DNA of 8,263 nt from Burkholderiaceae bacterium (GTDB lineage: Bacteria > Pseudomonadota > Gammaproteobacteria > Burkholderiales > Burkholderiaceae): the NCBI GenBank assembly GCA_947461335.1, contig CANHLB010000065.1, positions 1 through 8,263 of the forward strand. The letters run 5' to 3'. Within the stretch, counting starts at the first letter, position 1; every line of letters starts with the position of its first letter. The translations under genes were made by a program, and so were the position numbers. Positions 1-6,458 of this stretch are shown piece by piece. The notes beneath the pieces are model-generated. The model did no database searches, was not told the DNA's origin, and saw only the letters and a program-made list of their open reading frames with translations.

Positions 1-322
1 CATTTGCTGCACGGACACGCAAAAATTCATCAAACTTATCGCGATCGACCATGCCTACAAAGCCGCCCTCAATATGCATATCTACCGCCTTATCTGACGG
101 CGCAATCATTCTGGCGCAATTGGCCTTAGCTACTAGGAGCTCATCAGGGATTTCGAAATCCTTAATCAAACGTGGAGGTATAGCACCACCGCAGGGCTTA
201 ATCCGGCCCATACGATCCAATAGAAGTACTTTTCGACCCTTCTTTGCAAGATCACTTGCAGCTGTAGCTCCAGTTGGACCACCACCCACAACAACAACAT
301 CAAAAGTTTCTAGGGCACTCAT
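1..322 (-). CDS. bchP: Geranylgeranyl diphosphate/bacteriochlorophyll reductase, N-terminal part (runs off left edge)
   Basis: Only the first 107 codons are in the window. The product reduces the geranylgeranyl tail of bacteriochlorophyll stepwise to phytyl, using NADPH and a bound flavin. The sequence shows the FAD-binding Rossmann start: a run of valines, then GGGPTGA (residues 13-19), and LLLDR closing the second strand (33-37). The reductase-family signature PCGGAIPPRL follows at 43-52, and GFVGMVDRDKFDEFLR at 87-102 also fits BchP. In-frame ATG codons lie at 334 and 337, but the ATG at 322 is preferred because a GGAGA ribosome binding site sits five bases before it. The gene is 34 bases downstream of the Orf428-type transporter and is the last gene visible in the run. 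ChlP of cyanobacteria is the nearest alternative, but the puh and acsF neighbours make bacterial BchP clear. Identity is near certain; the C-terminus is not seen. Confidence 0.96.
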   Translation of the reverse strand, partial: MSALETFDVVVVGGGPTGATAASDLAKKGRKVLLLDRMGRIKPCGGAIPPRLIKDFEIPDELLVAKANCARMIAPSDKAVDMHIEGGFVGMVDRDKFDEFLRVRAAN

Positions 323-327
323 TTTGA

Positions 328-332
328 TCTCC
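328..332 (-). promoter_or_regulatory. Ribosome binding site of bchP
   Basis: GGAGA on the minus strand, five bases before the ATG at 322. It decides between that ATG and the two upstream in-frame ATGs at 334 and 337, which have no comparable site. Confidence 0.7.
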
Positions 333-356
333 ATCATATTCAGTTAATTGTTTGAT

Positions 357-1718
357 TTACTGCACACCCACCAAATGACTCGACATATTGTTTGTTTGCG
401 TTTGCGAGCGAGTCTGATAAGACAAGTACGCAGCCATAACAAATAAAACACCTTCTAAGAAAAAAACAAAAGCATACGCAGAAGCAGGATCACCCAGAAC
501 AATACGGGCGATATCACTTAATCCAGTTCCAATAATTCCACCTAAACCAAAGGCCATCGCTTGTGATGCCCCCCAAATTCCCATGCGAACACCCTCACGC
601 CGTGCGCTACCCAGACTCGCAAATTGCATCATCGATCCAATAGCGGCAATAGAAAATGCACCATTAAAGATACCTAATAAGAAAACGGCTACTTTAAAGA
701 AAATAACATTTGCAATGGGTCCCGATAAAACAAGACCTAGCATTGCTAATGCAGAAGCCAAGCAGCCACCTATTGTCCAATTGCTGAGTGTAGTGAGCTT
801 CTGAGACTTAGCCCTAGTGGTGACAAATGCCAACATCAGCATGCCAACAAGTACGCCGCCGTTTTGTAAGCCAGACAGAGAGGTTGTTTCTGCAGGTGAA
901 AATCCAAATGCTACCGCTGCAAAAGGCTCCAGAATTAAATCTTGGGAGCTATAGGCTAGCATCGATACAAAGACAAACCAAGTAAACGAACGCACCCTGC
1001 TTTCTTTCCAAACCTCAGCAAAGGCCTCACGAAAACTCACCTTTGCAGGAGCAGCTTCTTCCCCCACTTCATCCACACCAGTATTTAACTGCCCAGCTTT
1101 AACGGCTGGAGACTCCATTCCCCAGATCGCTAAGAATGTCACTATCACTGCAATCACAGATACAGTACTTGAGACCATTAAAAGACGCTCAAAGGTAAAT
1201 GGCGTCAGAAACTTTCCACTAACACTGGCAGTAAAAGCAAAGCCAAAGATCATCATTAACCAAACACAGGTAGCTGCTGCAGCCTTCTTCTTAGGCTCTA
1301 CTCGCTTTGCCAGAAGAACTAATAATGCGGTACCGCTTGAACTAACACCAATACCAATCATTAAAAAGGCAACTGTTGCCAAAGCGATACCTAAAACAAT
1401 CGAGTCACTTAAAAGAACCGTTGAAGCAGCGGCTAATATTCCACCAGTAGCTAATACTAATATTCCCCCACGTATCCATGGGCTTGCTCTGCGAGTTTGA
1501 TCAGAGCCAAATCCCATTCTTGGACGTATCAACTGAATAAAATAATGGAGCGCCACCAATGTGCCCGGCAAAATTGCCGGCAAGGCTAACTCAACTACCA
1601 TCACACGATTTAATAGCGAGGTGGTTAACACCACAATCGATCCCAAAGATGCCTGGACTAAGCCTAGTCGGGCAATTTGGGGCCAAGTGAGGTAGGTAGT
1701 TTCAGGAGCGCTCATCAT
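357..1718 (-). CDS. PucC-family (Orf428-type) MFS protein between bchG and bchP
   Basis: A 453-residue membrane protein of the BCH/PucC branch of the major facilitator superfamily, related to LhaA. This is the gene called orf428, or 'bacteriochlorophyll synthase 44.5 kDa chain', in Rhodobacter. Its exact role is unresolved; pigment handling next to BchG and BchP is likely but inferred. Around twelve hydrophobic segments are visible. Family motifs are LLNRVMVVEL (35-44), SSQDLILEPFAAVAFG (257-272) and RREGVRMGIWGASQAM (373-388). A charged linker at about 205-242 separates the two halves. The frame stays open back to 1904, but that stretch (62 codons) overlaps bchG and resembles nothing in the family. 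The start is therefore the ATG at 1718, which shares one base with the bchG stop codon (TAATG), or the next codon, also ATG, at 1715. I see no good ribosome binding site, so translation is probably coupled to bchG. Confidence 0.92.
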   Translation of the reverse strand: MMSAPETTYLTWPQIARLGLVQASLGSIVVLTTSLLNRVMVVELALPAILPGTLVALHYFIQLIRPRMGFGSDQTRRASPWIRGGILVLATGGILAAASTVLLSDSIVLGIALATVAFLMIGIGVSSSGTALLVLLAKRVEPKKKAAAATCVWLMMIFGFAFTASVSGKFLTPFTFERLLMVSSTVSVIAVIVTFLAIWGMESPAVKAGQLNTGVDEVGEEAAPAKVSFREAFAEVWKESRVRSFTWFVFVSMLAYSSQDLILEPFAAVAFGFSPAETTSLSGLQNGGVLVGMLMLAFVTTRAKSQKLTTLSNWTIGGCLASALAMLGLVLSGPIANVIFFKVAVFLLGIFNGAFSIAAIGSMMQFASLGSARREGVRMGIWGASQAMAFGLGGIIGTGLSDIARIVLGDPASAYAFVFFLEGVLFVMAAYLSYQTRSQTQTNNMSSHLVGVQ

Positions 1719-2641
1719 TAATTTACCGAGAAACGTCCTGCCACTGCAAATGCGCTCACCATCATTCCAGCGACAAATAATGGCACGCCAAAACCACTTA
1801 AAAATAATGCACGCTTCACAGGATCTTGTAAAAAATAATGCATCATCTTGATTTGACCAGCGATCAGCAACAAGATAACGAATGCTTGCCAAAAGGCTCC
1901 CCAAATCAAGAGGAGCGCAAAAACACCAAACTGCGGAACAAGCATCATCAAGCAGGCATTCTCGGCCGCACCTTTGATGCCAAGTTGAACTGGCAAAGAA
2001 AGAACACCCATTTGACGATCACCTTCTACTGCCTTGAAATCATTCAAAGTCATAATCCCATGGGCCCCAATGCTATAAAGAATGGCTAGCAAAATGGAAG
2101 GTGTTGATGGAAATAGATCGCCCATCATGACAGCTGAACCTGTGAACCAAGCCAAGCCTTCATAAGAAATGCCGCAAGCAGCATTACCATACCAACCATT
2201 TTGTTTAAAGCGTAATGGCGGCATGCTGTAAAACCAAGCCAACAATAGTCCCAGTAAAGTCGCTGCAAATGCCCAAGGACTAATTAACCAACCCAATAAA
2301 AGTGAGAGTCCAGTCCAAATAACGGCAACATAAAGGCCCCAAGCTCCCGGCATCCGCCCAGAAGGAATTGGACGTTGTGGTTCGTTAATGGCATCAACCT
2401 CCCGATCAAACCAATCATTTACTGCTTGACTAGCTGCGCACACCATGGGACCAGCAAGAATGACACCTGCAACCAATAAGTGCCAACGTCCCTGAAAAGA
2501 AACGCCAGTTGCAATCACACCGCAGGCAAATGCCCACATTGGAGGGAACCAAGTAATGGGTTTGAGTAATTCTAGAATGGCGGATGGCGCGGGGAAACGG
2601 CGCAGGGTGATTGTATTTATGATCGCATTCCCCACTTCCAA
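1718..2641 (-). CDS. bchG: Bacteriochlorophyll a synthase (UbiA-family prenyltransferase)
   Basis: BchG esterifies bacteriochlorophyllide with geranylgeranyl (or phytyl) diphosphate in the membrane. The product is up to 307 residues. The family opening is seen at 18-43 (PAPSAILELLKPITWFPPMW and on). The first Asp-rich prenyl-diphosphate motif is NDWFDREVD (75-83), followed by the INEPQRPIPSGR segment (85-96). The second motif is LNDFKAVEGDRQMG (199-212). Several membrane helices lie between and after these. The start is unusual: no ATG exists in frame between the upstream in-frame stop and the conserved domain. The listed start is a TTG at 2641; a GTG at 2635 is the alternative. Either start lies inside the end of puhE (overlap 25 or 19 bases), with no strong ribosome binding site. 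The stop codon shares a base with the start of the next gene. Identity is very secure; the exact N-terminus is not. Confidence 0.95.
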   Translation of the reverse strand: MEVGNAIINTITLRRFPAPSAILELLKPITWFPPMWAFACGVIATGVSFQGRWHLLVAGVILAGPMVCAASQAVNDWFDREVDAINEPQRPIPSGRMPGAWGLYVAVIWTGLSLLLGWLISPWAFAATLLGLLLAWFYSMPPLRFKQNGWYGNAACGISYEGLAWFTGSAVMMGDLFPSTPSILLAILYSIGAHGIMTLNDFKAVEGDRQMGVLSLPVQLGIKGAAENACLMMLVPQFGVFALLLIWGAFWQAFVILLLIAGQIKMMHYFLQDPVKRALFLSGFGVPLFVAGMMVSAFAVAGRFSVN

Positions 2642-3369
2642 AGGCGCTCACTAGAGAAAGGCACAACCATCAAAATATGCTCTAAGACTGCTAGCGACAA
2701 AATAGCGCCAGTCAATGACATTGAAGCTACTTGAAAATCAGTTGAACTAGGATTGACTGCAGCTAACCACAAAGGAACTGCGCAAAGAATGCCGCCAATC
2801 ACCGATAGCGGAAGTAAAGGGTTCATTGGCTTACAAGTGAAATAGGTAAATATGTACTTCAGATGATTTGGCAGAAAGCGTTCATTGAGATTTGCAACGC
2901 CCAAGAAGACATTGAGCTTCGCGCTCTGACGCATCAACCAAAGGATGATAAAAGTCCAAAAGCCCGTTTGGTTTGAGCCACCCCAAGTCATTACCGTCAC
3001 AGCTAATGCCAACACAACCAAAGCAATCTCATGATGCTGGATAGTTTGAAATGCAAAATACATCTTTTGCAAGCCCCGGCAATCTGCTGGGCATGGCTCT
3101 CGACGTGGGCCAGTCACATAGCCGAATAAGAAACCGATTTCTTGCCAACCCCAAACTAATATGGCACAGGTAAAGCCACAATAAGCACCAGCTACAGTGC
3201 TTAAGTTAGCGCTGGTTTTTAACCCCACTAAAGCCAAAGCCAAAACCATACCACTTACCCAGAAAGTATTTTTATAGGTTGAGGGATTCCTCTGATTCAA
3301 CAAAAGGATGATCCCCGTGCTAAACCACCATATAAAAATCGCGTAGAGGATAGGCCAAACAATGCTCAT
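2617..3369 (-). CDS. puhE: Photosynthetic complex assembly protein PuhE (DUF3623 family)
   Basis: A 250-residue polytopic membrane protein, assigned to PuhE, which in Rhodobacter affects reaction-centre assembly and bacteriochlorophyll accumulation; its biochemical activity is not known. Family hallmarks are GPRREPCPADC (87-97), the HHE triplet (112-114), the block KLNVFLGVAN/LNERFLPNHL (151-170) and the C-terminal LEHILMVVP (229-237). About seven hydrophobic segments are visible. The ATG at 3369 follows the acsF stop after only three bases, and no clear ribosome binding site precedes it, so it is probably translated by re-initiation after acsF. Its last 25 bases overlap the beginning of bchG. 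The linkage acsF-puhE is a known arrangement in betaproteobacterial phototrophs. Confidence in family membership is high. Confidence 0.94.
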   Translation of the reverse strand: MSIVWPILYAIFIWWFSTGIILLLNQRNPSTYKNTFWVSGMVLALALVGLKTSANLSTVAGAYCGFTCAILVWGWQEIGFLFGYVTGPRREPCPADCRGLQKMYFAFQTIQHHEIALVVLALAVTVMTWGGSNQTGFWTFIILWLMRQSAKLNVFLGVANLNERFLPNHLKYIFTYFTCKPMNPLLPLSVIGGILCAVPLWLAAVNPSSTDFQVASMSLTGAILSLAVLEHILMVVPFSSERLWKWGMRS

Positions 3370-3372
3370 AAA

Positions 3373-4467
3373 TTACCAGGTAGGAACCATACGAACGTTA
3401 GCAGGCAAGGTATTGTCTTGAACTGGTATGAGATATAGCTTTAGAAATACTAAGCCGGCTCGAGCACTCAAAAAGGCCGATTTCACTTTATTGATAAGGC
3501 CACCTTCTTTTTTATAGGCATCCATCTTTTCAAAAAGCGCTCTCATCTCTTCAAGATACTGATAGAAACGGGGATCATCCAAATTCACAGAAATAGGGAA
3601 TACCTGCTTAATAATTTCGTTGGTAATGAAAAGTACCTTTTTATCGTATTCAGTTGGAGAAATTTTCATTGCTTTATAGAGCTCAATGCGGGTATGGTCA
3701 CGAACATACATCGTGGCATACACAGCGAGAATAAAGAAGCGAATCCATAACTTATTAACGCCTTGGAGTAACTTCGGATTAGCACGCATGATTAACGCAA
3801 AAGATTCACCATGGCGGAACTCGTCATTACACCAGCGCTCAAACCACAAGAAGATCGGATGAAAGCGTGTTTCAGGGCGACTTTCAAGTTCCCGGAAAAT
3901 AGTGATGTAACGGGCATAGCCAATCTTCTCGGAGAGATAGGTAGCATAGAAAATAAACTTCGGCTTAAAGTAAGTGTATTTCTTGGCTTTAGCTAAAAAA
4001 CCTAAATCAATACCAATATTGAAGTCCTTGAGCCACTGGTTAATAAAGCCAGCATGTCGACTTTCATCTCTAGCCATATAACCAAACAAGTTACGCATAT
4101 CGGGATTGGTGACCTTGCGCTTAATCTCAGCATACAAAATGCAACCAGAGAACTCTGATGTAATGGAGCTGATTAAAAACTCAACGAACTCATCATATAA
4201 GGCTGGGTGAAGATTGGAATAATCCTTATCCATATCTGCAGGACGCTGAAAGTGATCGGCGTTGTTATCACCCTCATATTCCGCCATCAATGCATCCCAT
4301 TCAGGGCGCAAGGAATCAATACTAATGCGATCCATCTCTTTAAAATTGGTCGTATAAAAGCGCGGACTTAATACCGCATCTTCCAAGGCCATCTTGGTGG
4401 ACTCATTAATTGACCCCTTGGCAGGGATCTGACTTTGCAACATACTTTCTGCGCTATCTAAATTCAT
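3373..4467 (-). CDS. acsF: Mg-protoporphyrin IX monomethyl ester oxidative (aerobic) cyclase
   Basis: AcsF is the diiron protein that uses O2 to close the fifth ring of the bacteriochlorophyll macrocycle, giving protochlorophyllide. The 364-residue product has the expected ligand pattern (numbering from the chosen ATG): E105 in TSEFSGC, E135 and H138 in [10 protein letters not shown], and E216 and H219 in [13 protein letters not shown], with E180 in [11 protein letters not shown] another conserved acidic position. The frame also allows a TTG four codons earlier (4479), but the ATG at 4467 is chosen because GGAG lies six bases upstream of it. It starts 19 bases after puhC ends and stops three bases before puhE. 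It indicates that the pathway can run in oxygen. I see no anaerobic BchE cyclase in the window. Identity is essentially certain. Confidence 0.98.
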   Translation of the reverse strand: MNLDSAESMLQSQIPAKGSINESTKMALEDAVLSPRFYTTNFKEMDRISIDSLRPEWDALMAEYEGDNNADHFQRPADMDKDYSNLHPALYDEFVEFLISSITSEFSGCILYAEIKRKVTNPDMRNLFGYMARDESRHAGFINQWLKDFNIGIDLGFLAKAKKYTYFKPKFIFYATYLSEKIGYARYITIFRELESRPETRFHPIFLWFERWCNDEFRHGESFALIMRANPKLLQGVNKLWIRFFILAVYATMYVRDHTRIELYKAMKISPTEYDKKVLFITNEIIKQVFPISVNLDDPRFYQYLEEMRALFEKMDAYKKEGGLINKVKSAFLSARAGLVFLKLYLIPVQDNTLPANVRMVPTW

Positions 4468-4473
4468 TTCCAA

Positions 4474-4477
4474 CTCC
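4474..4477 (-). promoter_or_regulatory. Ribosome binding site of acsF
   Basis: GGAG on the minus strand, six bases before the ATG at 4467. It lies inside the stretch that would be coding if the TTG at 4479 were used, so it decides the start in favour of 4467. Confidence 0.7.
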
Positions 4478-4486
4478 AATAAAGAT

Positions 4487-4951
4487 TTATGACTTGCTCA
4501 CTACTACTGCATTTGACGCATTAAATAACCTAAAGAATGTTCCTGCATTGGTGGGTCCAAAAGACTCCAAATCGACCAAACGACCAGTTGCAGTATCTGA
4601 TAACGTTAAACGGCCATCAGCTCGATAAATCAACTCAAAGGGTGGCCCACTATCTAAACCCCTGCGCTTTCTTTCTTGCGCTAGACCACGCAATGTACCT
4701 CTTACAAAACCTGCCTCACCCTGAACAGCATCGATTTGCTTACCAGTCTTGTAATCAAGTACTGCGATTGAACCGTCAGGACGATCTTCAAAGCGCAGCT
4801 GCAACACTTTTACTGGGGATGCATCGGGTTCACGCACTGCACTCAGGTCACGGCTATTAATAAATACCAGTAGCAAAACAATGATGACCACGTCAGCGAT
4901 CAGCATTTTCGCAATCGGTGATAAAAAATCTTTTCTTTCCAAGGTGCTCAT
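4487..4951 (-). CDS. puhC: Photosynthetic complex assembly protein PuhC
   Basis: A 154-residue protein with a short cytoplasmic N-terminus, one membrane helix (about residues 14-32) and a soluble, presumably periplasmic, domain. PuhC is needed for normal reaction-centre and LH1 organisation in Rhodobacter; its mechanism is unknown. Conserved stretches are [19 protein letters not shown] (52-70), [19 protein letters not shown] (78-96), the [17 protein letters not shown] run (112-128) and FGPTNAGTF (131-139). The ATG at 4951 overlaps the puhB stop as ATGA, which indicates translational coupling; a GGGAG ten bases upstream may help. It is followed by acsF after 19 bases. Length and single-helix topology fit the family. 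Confidence 0.94.
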   Translation of the reverse strand: MSTLERKDFLSPIAKMLIADVVIIVLLLVFINSRDLSAVREPDASPVKVLQLRFEDRPDGSIAVLDYKTGKQIDAVQGEAGFVRGTLRGLAQERKRRGLDSGPPFELIYRADGRLTLSDTATGRLVDLESFGPTNAGTFFRLFNASNAVVVSKS

Positions 4952-5607
4952 GCTGTCTGCGCTCCCACTTCCTCAACAGCAAGATCTTGAGCCTCTAGCT
5001 TACTTAAACCTGTTGATGTCATCCAGGCTTCAGTGAGCAGTGTCGCTACCTGCTTTGCATCTGGAATACAACGCATCATTGGCTCTGGATTTGCCAAGCG
5101 CCATGGACGTGCGTGAGGCCATAGATGAAAGTAGGCAATCTTATCTTCAGTAGCTATTTGCATCGGAATGTCGCCAGTACCGTCTTTATATAACTTCAGA
5201 TCTGCACTTTTTAGTGACTTATATGGAAGATTAAAAGTCACTGTGAGAACAATACCTACCCGCATCACAATGCGGCGATTCGTTAAGGTATACATAGTGG
5301 TCGTTGCCGACCAGTAAGCCATAAGCCCTATTAATAGCAAGCCGATAAGCGCCAAAAACACAGCGAGTGCAACACTAGCCCAACCAGCCGCTAGCCCACC
5401 TTCACTACCCGCTACTGAAATAACTTGCAAAACCACAATCACTGCAAAATACACTGCTAGCCATTGCAGACGAAATACATGTTTAGCCATAGCCGTCCAA
5501 CTCGGAGCGCCTTGCCAAAGAATTGTTTCGCCAGCAGGCAATGGTTCGGGTAACCCTAAGGCTGCCTCGAACTCATGCTCTGCTGATTCGTATGGTTTTT
5601 GATTCAC
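4948..5607 (-). CDS. puhB: Photosynthetic complex assembly protein PuhB
   Basis: A 219-residue membrane protein of the PuhB family, whose C-terminal part resembles a bacterial PH domain. PuhB assists reaction-centre assembly in Rhodobacter. The opening LPEPLPAGETILWQGAP (19-35) is typical of the family. Two membrane helices follow at about 48-66 and 76-98. Next come the PH-like YTLTNRRIVMRVGI (106-119) and the family block HLWPHARPWRLANPEPMMR (161-179). The start is a GTG at 5607: the frame closes at a stop shortly upstream and no ATG is available before the conserved N-terminus. Only a weak GAAAG precedes it. The gene follows puhA after 24 bases and overlaps puhC by four bases. Confidence 0.94.
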   Translation of the reverse strand: MNQKPYESAEHEFEAALGLPEPLPAGETILWQGAPSWTAMAKHVFRLQWLAVYFAVIVVLQVISVAGSEGGLAAGWASVALAVFLALIGLLLIGLMAYWSATTTMYTLTNRRIVMRVGIVLTVTFNLPYKSLKSADLKLYKDGTGDIPMQIATEDKIAYFHLWPHARPWRLANPEPMMRCIPDAKQVATLLTEAWMTSTGLSKLEAQDLAVEEVGAQTA

Positions 5608-5631
5608 AAAATACTTTCGATTAACAACAAC

Positions 5632-6402
5632 TTAAATAAGAGGCTCTTGACGCTCAGGGGTAGCATACAGAGTGCCACCACCAAAGTAAGCCATGATCTT
5701 CTCTTCTTCTAACAAGGTAATTTGATCTTGGCTCTTTAAGCCTGGTACCAAAGCAAACTGATTGCCAAGAATCGATTCCACCTTGATAGAGTCTTTGCCA
5801 ATTCTAGAAAAATTCATTGGCAGCAACACTCTTCTACCGCCAAACTCTGGCAAGGTTTCAATTTCAAAATAACGAATCACCACTTCAGCTTGGTCAATCC
5901 AGAGCTCTTTTACGGTGCCAGCTACCACGCCATCATCGCCTATGACCTGCATGCCGACTGGAGTTTTATCTTGTTTTGCAACGCTAAATTGACCGAGCAA
6001 ACGTCCAGGCAAAATACGTTTTTGACCCTCTGAAGTCATATCTGGAATATCTGCGCGATTTGCAAATGCCCCTGGCCCAACTCCCTCCAACATAGGATTA
6101 CCTGTTGGAACTAAAGGAGCGCCATTTAAGTAGCTTGAAGGTCTAGCCGCCACTTTTTCAAGAGGTTCATCCTTAGGCACGGTTACATCACCCCAAAACT
6201 CCGTATGGAAAGTTTTTGGTGCCGGCATACCAGCTATTCCATCCGCTCGTCGTGTTTCGCCACGAACTTCATACTCTAATGGGAAGCCTTCACGCTTACT
6301 TTCTACAGTAAGGTAATAAATGAGGGCTGCAAAAAATACCCAAAATGCATATAGAACTAATTGTGCAACATCAACATACCCTGTAATTGCTCCGGTTGCC
6401 AT
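5632..6402 (-). CDS. puhA: Photosynthetic reaction centre H subunit
   Basis: The 256-residue H subunit anchors on the cytoplasmic face of the reaction centre and guides protons to the secondary quinone. The N-terminus ITGYVDVAQLVLYAF begins the single membrane helix (about 11-31), followed by the conserved ESKREGFPLEY (34-44). The family segments VPTGNPMLEGVGPGAF (98-113) and LLEEEKIMAYFGGG (230-243) are also present, with a PRC-barrel domain from about 135. D170 and E173 match in position the D170/E173 of the Rhodobacter sphaeroides subunit, residues involved in proton delivery to QB. The surface site equivalent to D124/H126/H128 is not conserved: T123, E125 and Q127 are found instead. The ATG at 6402 has the strongest ribosome binding site in the window. 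It lies 56 bases after lhaA, the largest gap here. Confidence 0.98.
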   Translation of the reverse strand: MATGAITGYVDVAQLVLYAFWVFFAALIYYLTVESKREGFPLEYEVRGETRRADGIAGMPAPKTFHTEFWGDVTVPKDEPLEKVAARPSSYLNGAPLVPTGNPMLEGVGPGAFANRADIPDMTSEGQKRILPGRLLGQFSVAKQDKTPVGMQVIGDDGVVAGTVKELWIDQAEVVIRYFEIETLPEFGGRRVLLPMNFSRIGKDSIKVESILGNQFALVPGLKSQDQITLLEEEKIMAYFGGGTLYATPERQEPLI

Positions 6403-6408
6403 CTTGCT

Positions 6409-6414
6409 CTCCCT
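6409..6414 (-). promoter_or_regulatory. Ribosome binding site of puhA
   Basis: AGGGAG on the minus strand, six bases before the ATG at 6402. It is the best match to the Shine-Dalgarno consensus in the window, as expected for an abundant structural subunit whose neighbours are low-abundance enzymes and assembly factors. Confidence 0.75.
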
Positions 6415-6418
6415 TTTA

Positions 6419-6435
6419 ACAATAACGCTTATTGT
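6419..6435. repeat. Perfect 7-bp inverted repeat upstream of puhA
   Basis: ACAATAA and TTATTGT flank a 3-base centre (CGC), a perfect dyad of 17 bases in the only sizeable gap of the window, 17 bases before the puhA start. It is too AT-rich, with no following T-run on the minus strand, to be a convincing intrinsic terminator. A regulator binding site, or a small mRNA hairpin near the ribosome binding site, is more plausible. The function is inferred. Confidence 0.5.
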
Positions 6436-6455
6436 GAAAAAACATACAGTGTCAC
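6428..6455 (-). promoter_or_regulatory. Possible weak puhA promoter
   Basis: On the minus strand GTGACA (6455-6450; five of six to the -35 consensus) is followed after 16 bases by AATAAG (6433-6428; four of six to the -10 consensus). The proposed -10 lies within the inverted repeat at 6419-6435. In Rhodobacter capsulatus puhA has its own promoter at the corresponding place, within the preceding lhaA-type gene, in addition to read-through from bch genes, so a promoter here is reasonable. The match itself could be chance. Confidence 0.3.
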
Positions 6456-6458
6456 TAC

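Noticed and set aside
51..347. Plus-strand reading frame of 98 codons, and the other plus-strand frames across the window
   Set aside because: All lie opposite well-supported minus-strand genes, lack family features and show no independent ribosome binding site; they are antisense shadows.
1565..1583. GC-rich palindromic stretch with TTGCCGG repeated (arms CCGGCAA/TTGCCGG)
   Set aside because: It is inside the Orf428-type coding sequence and encodes a Leu-Pro-rich segment (LPAILPG); codon repetition explains it and there is no terminator-like T-run.
1706..1713. 8-bp palindrome GAGCGCTC just after the start of the Orf428-type gene
   Set aside because: It is short, within codons, and not repeated at other gene starts; there is no reason to call it an operator.
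1719..1904. A 62-codon N-terminal extension of the Orf428-type protein, open in frame back to 1904
   Set aside because: It lies entirely inside bchG, is unlike any PucC-family N-terminus, and a natural start exists at the bchG stop (TAATG at 1718).
2227..2244. TGT-N12-ACA match resembling a PpsR site
   Set aside because: It lies in the middle of bchG coding sequence with no promoter context. A six-base match of this kind is expected by chance in 8 kb, which also lowers trust in the match at 349-366.
2430..2666. Minus-strand frame of 78 codons across the puhE/bchG junction
   Set aside because: It is out of frame with both puhE and bchG, which are strongly supported by family motifs over the same bases.
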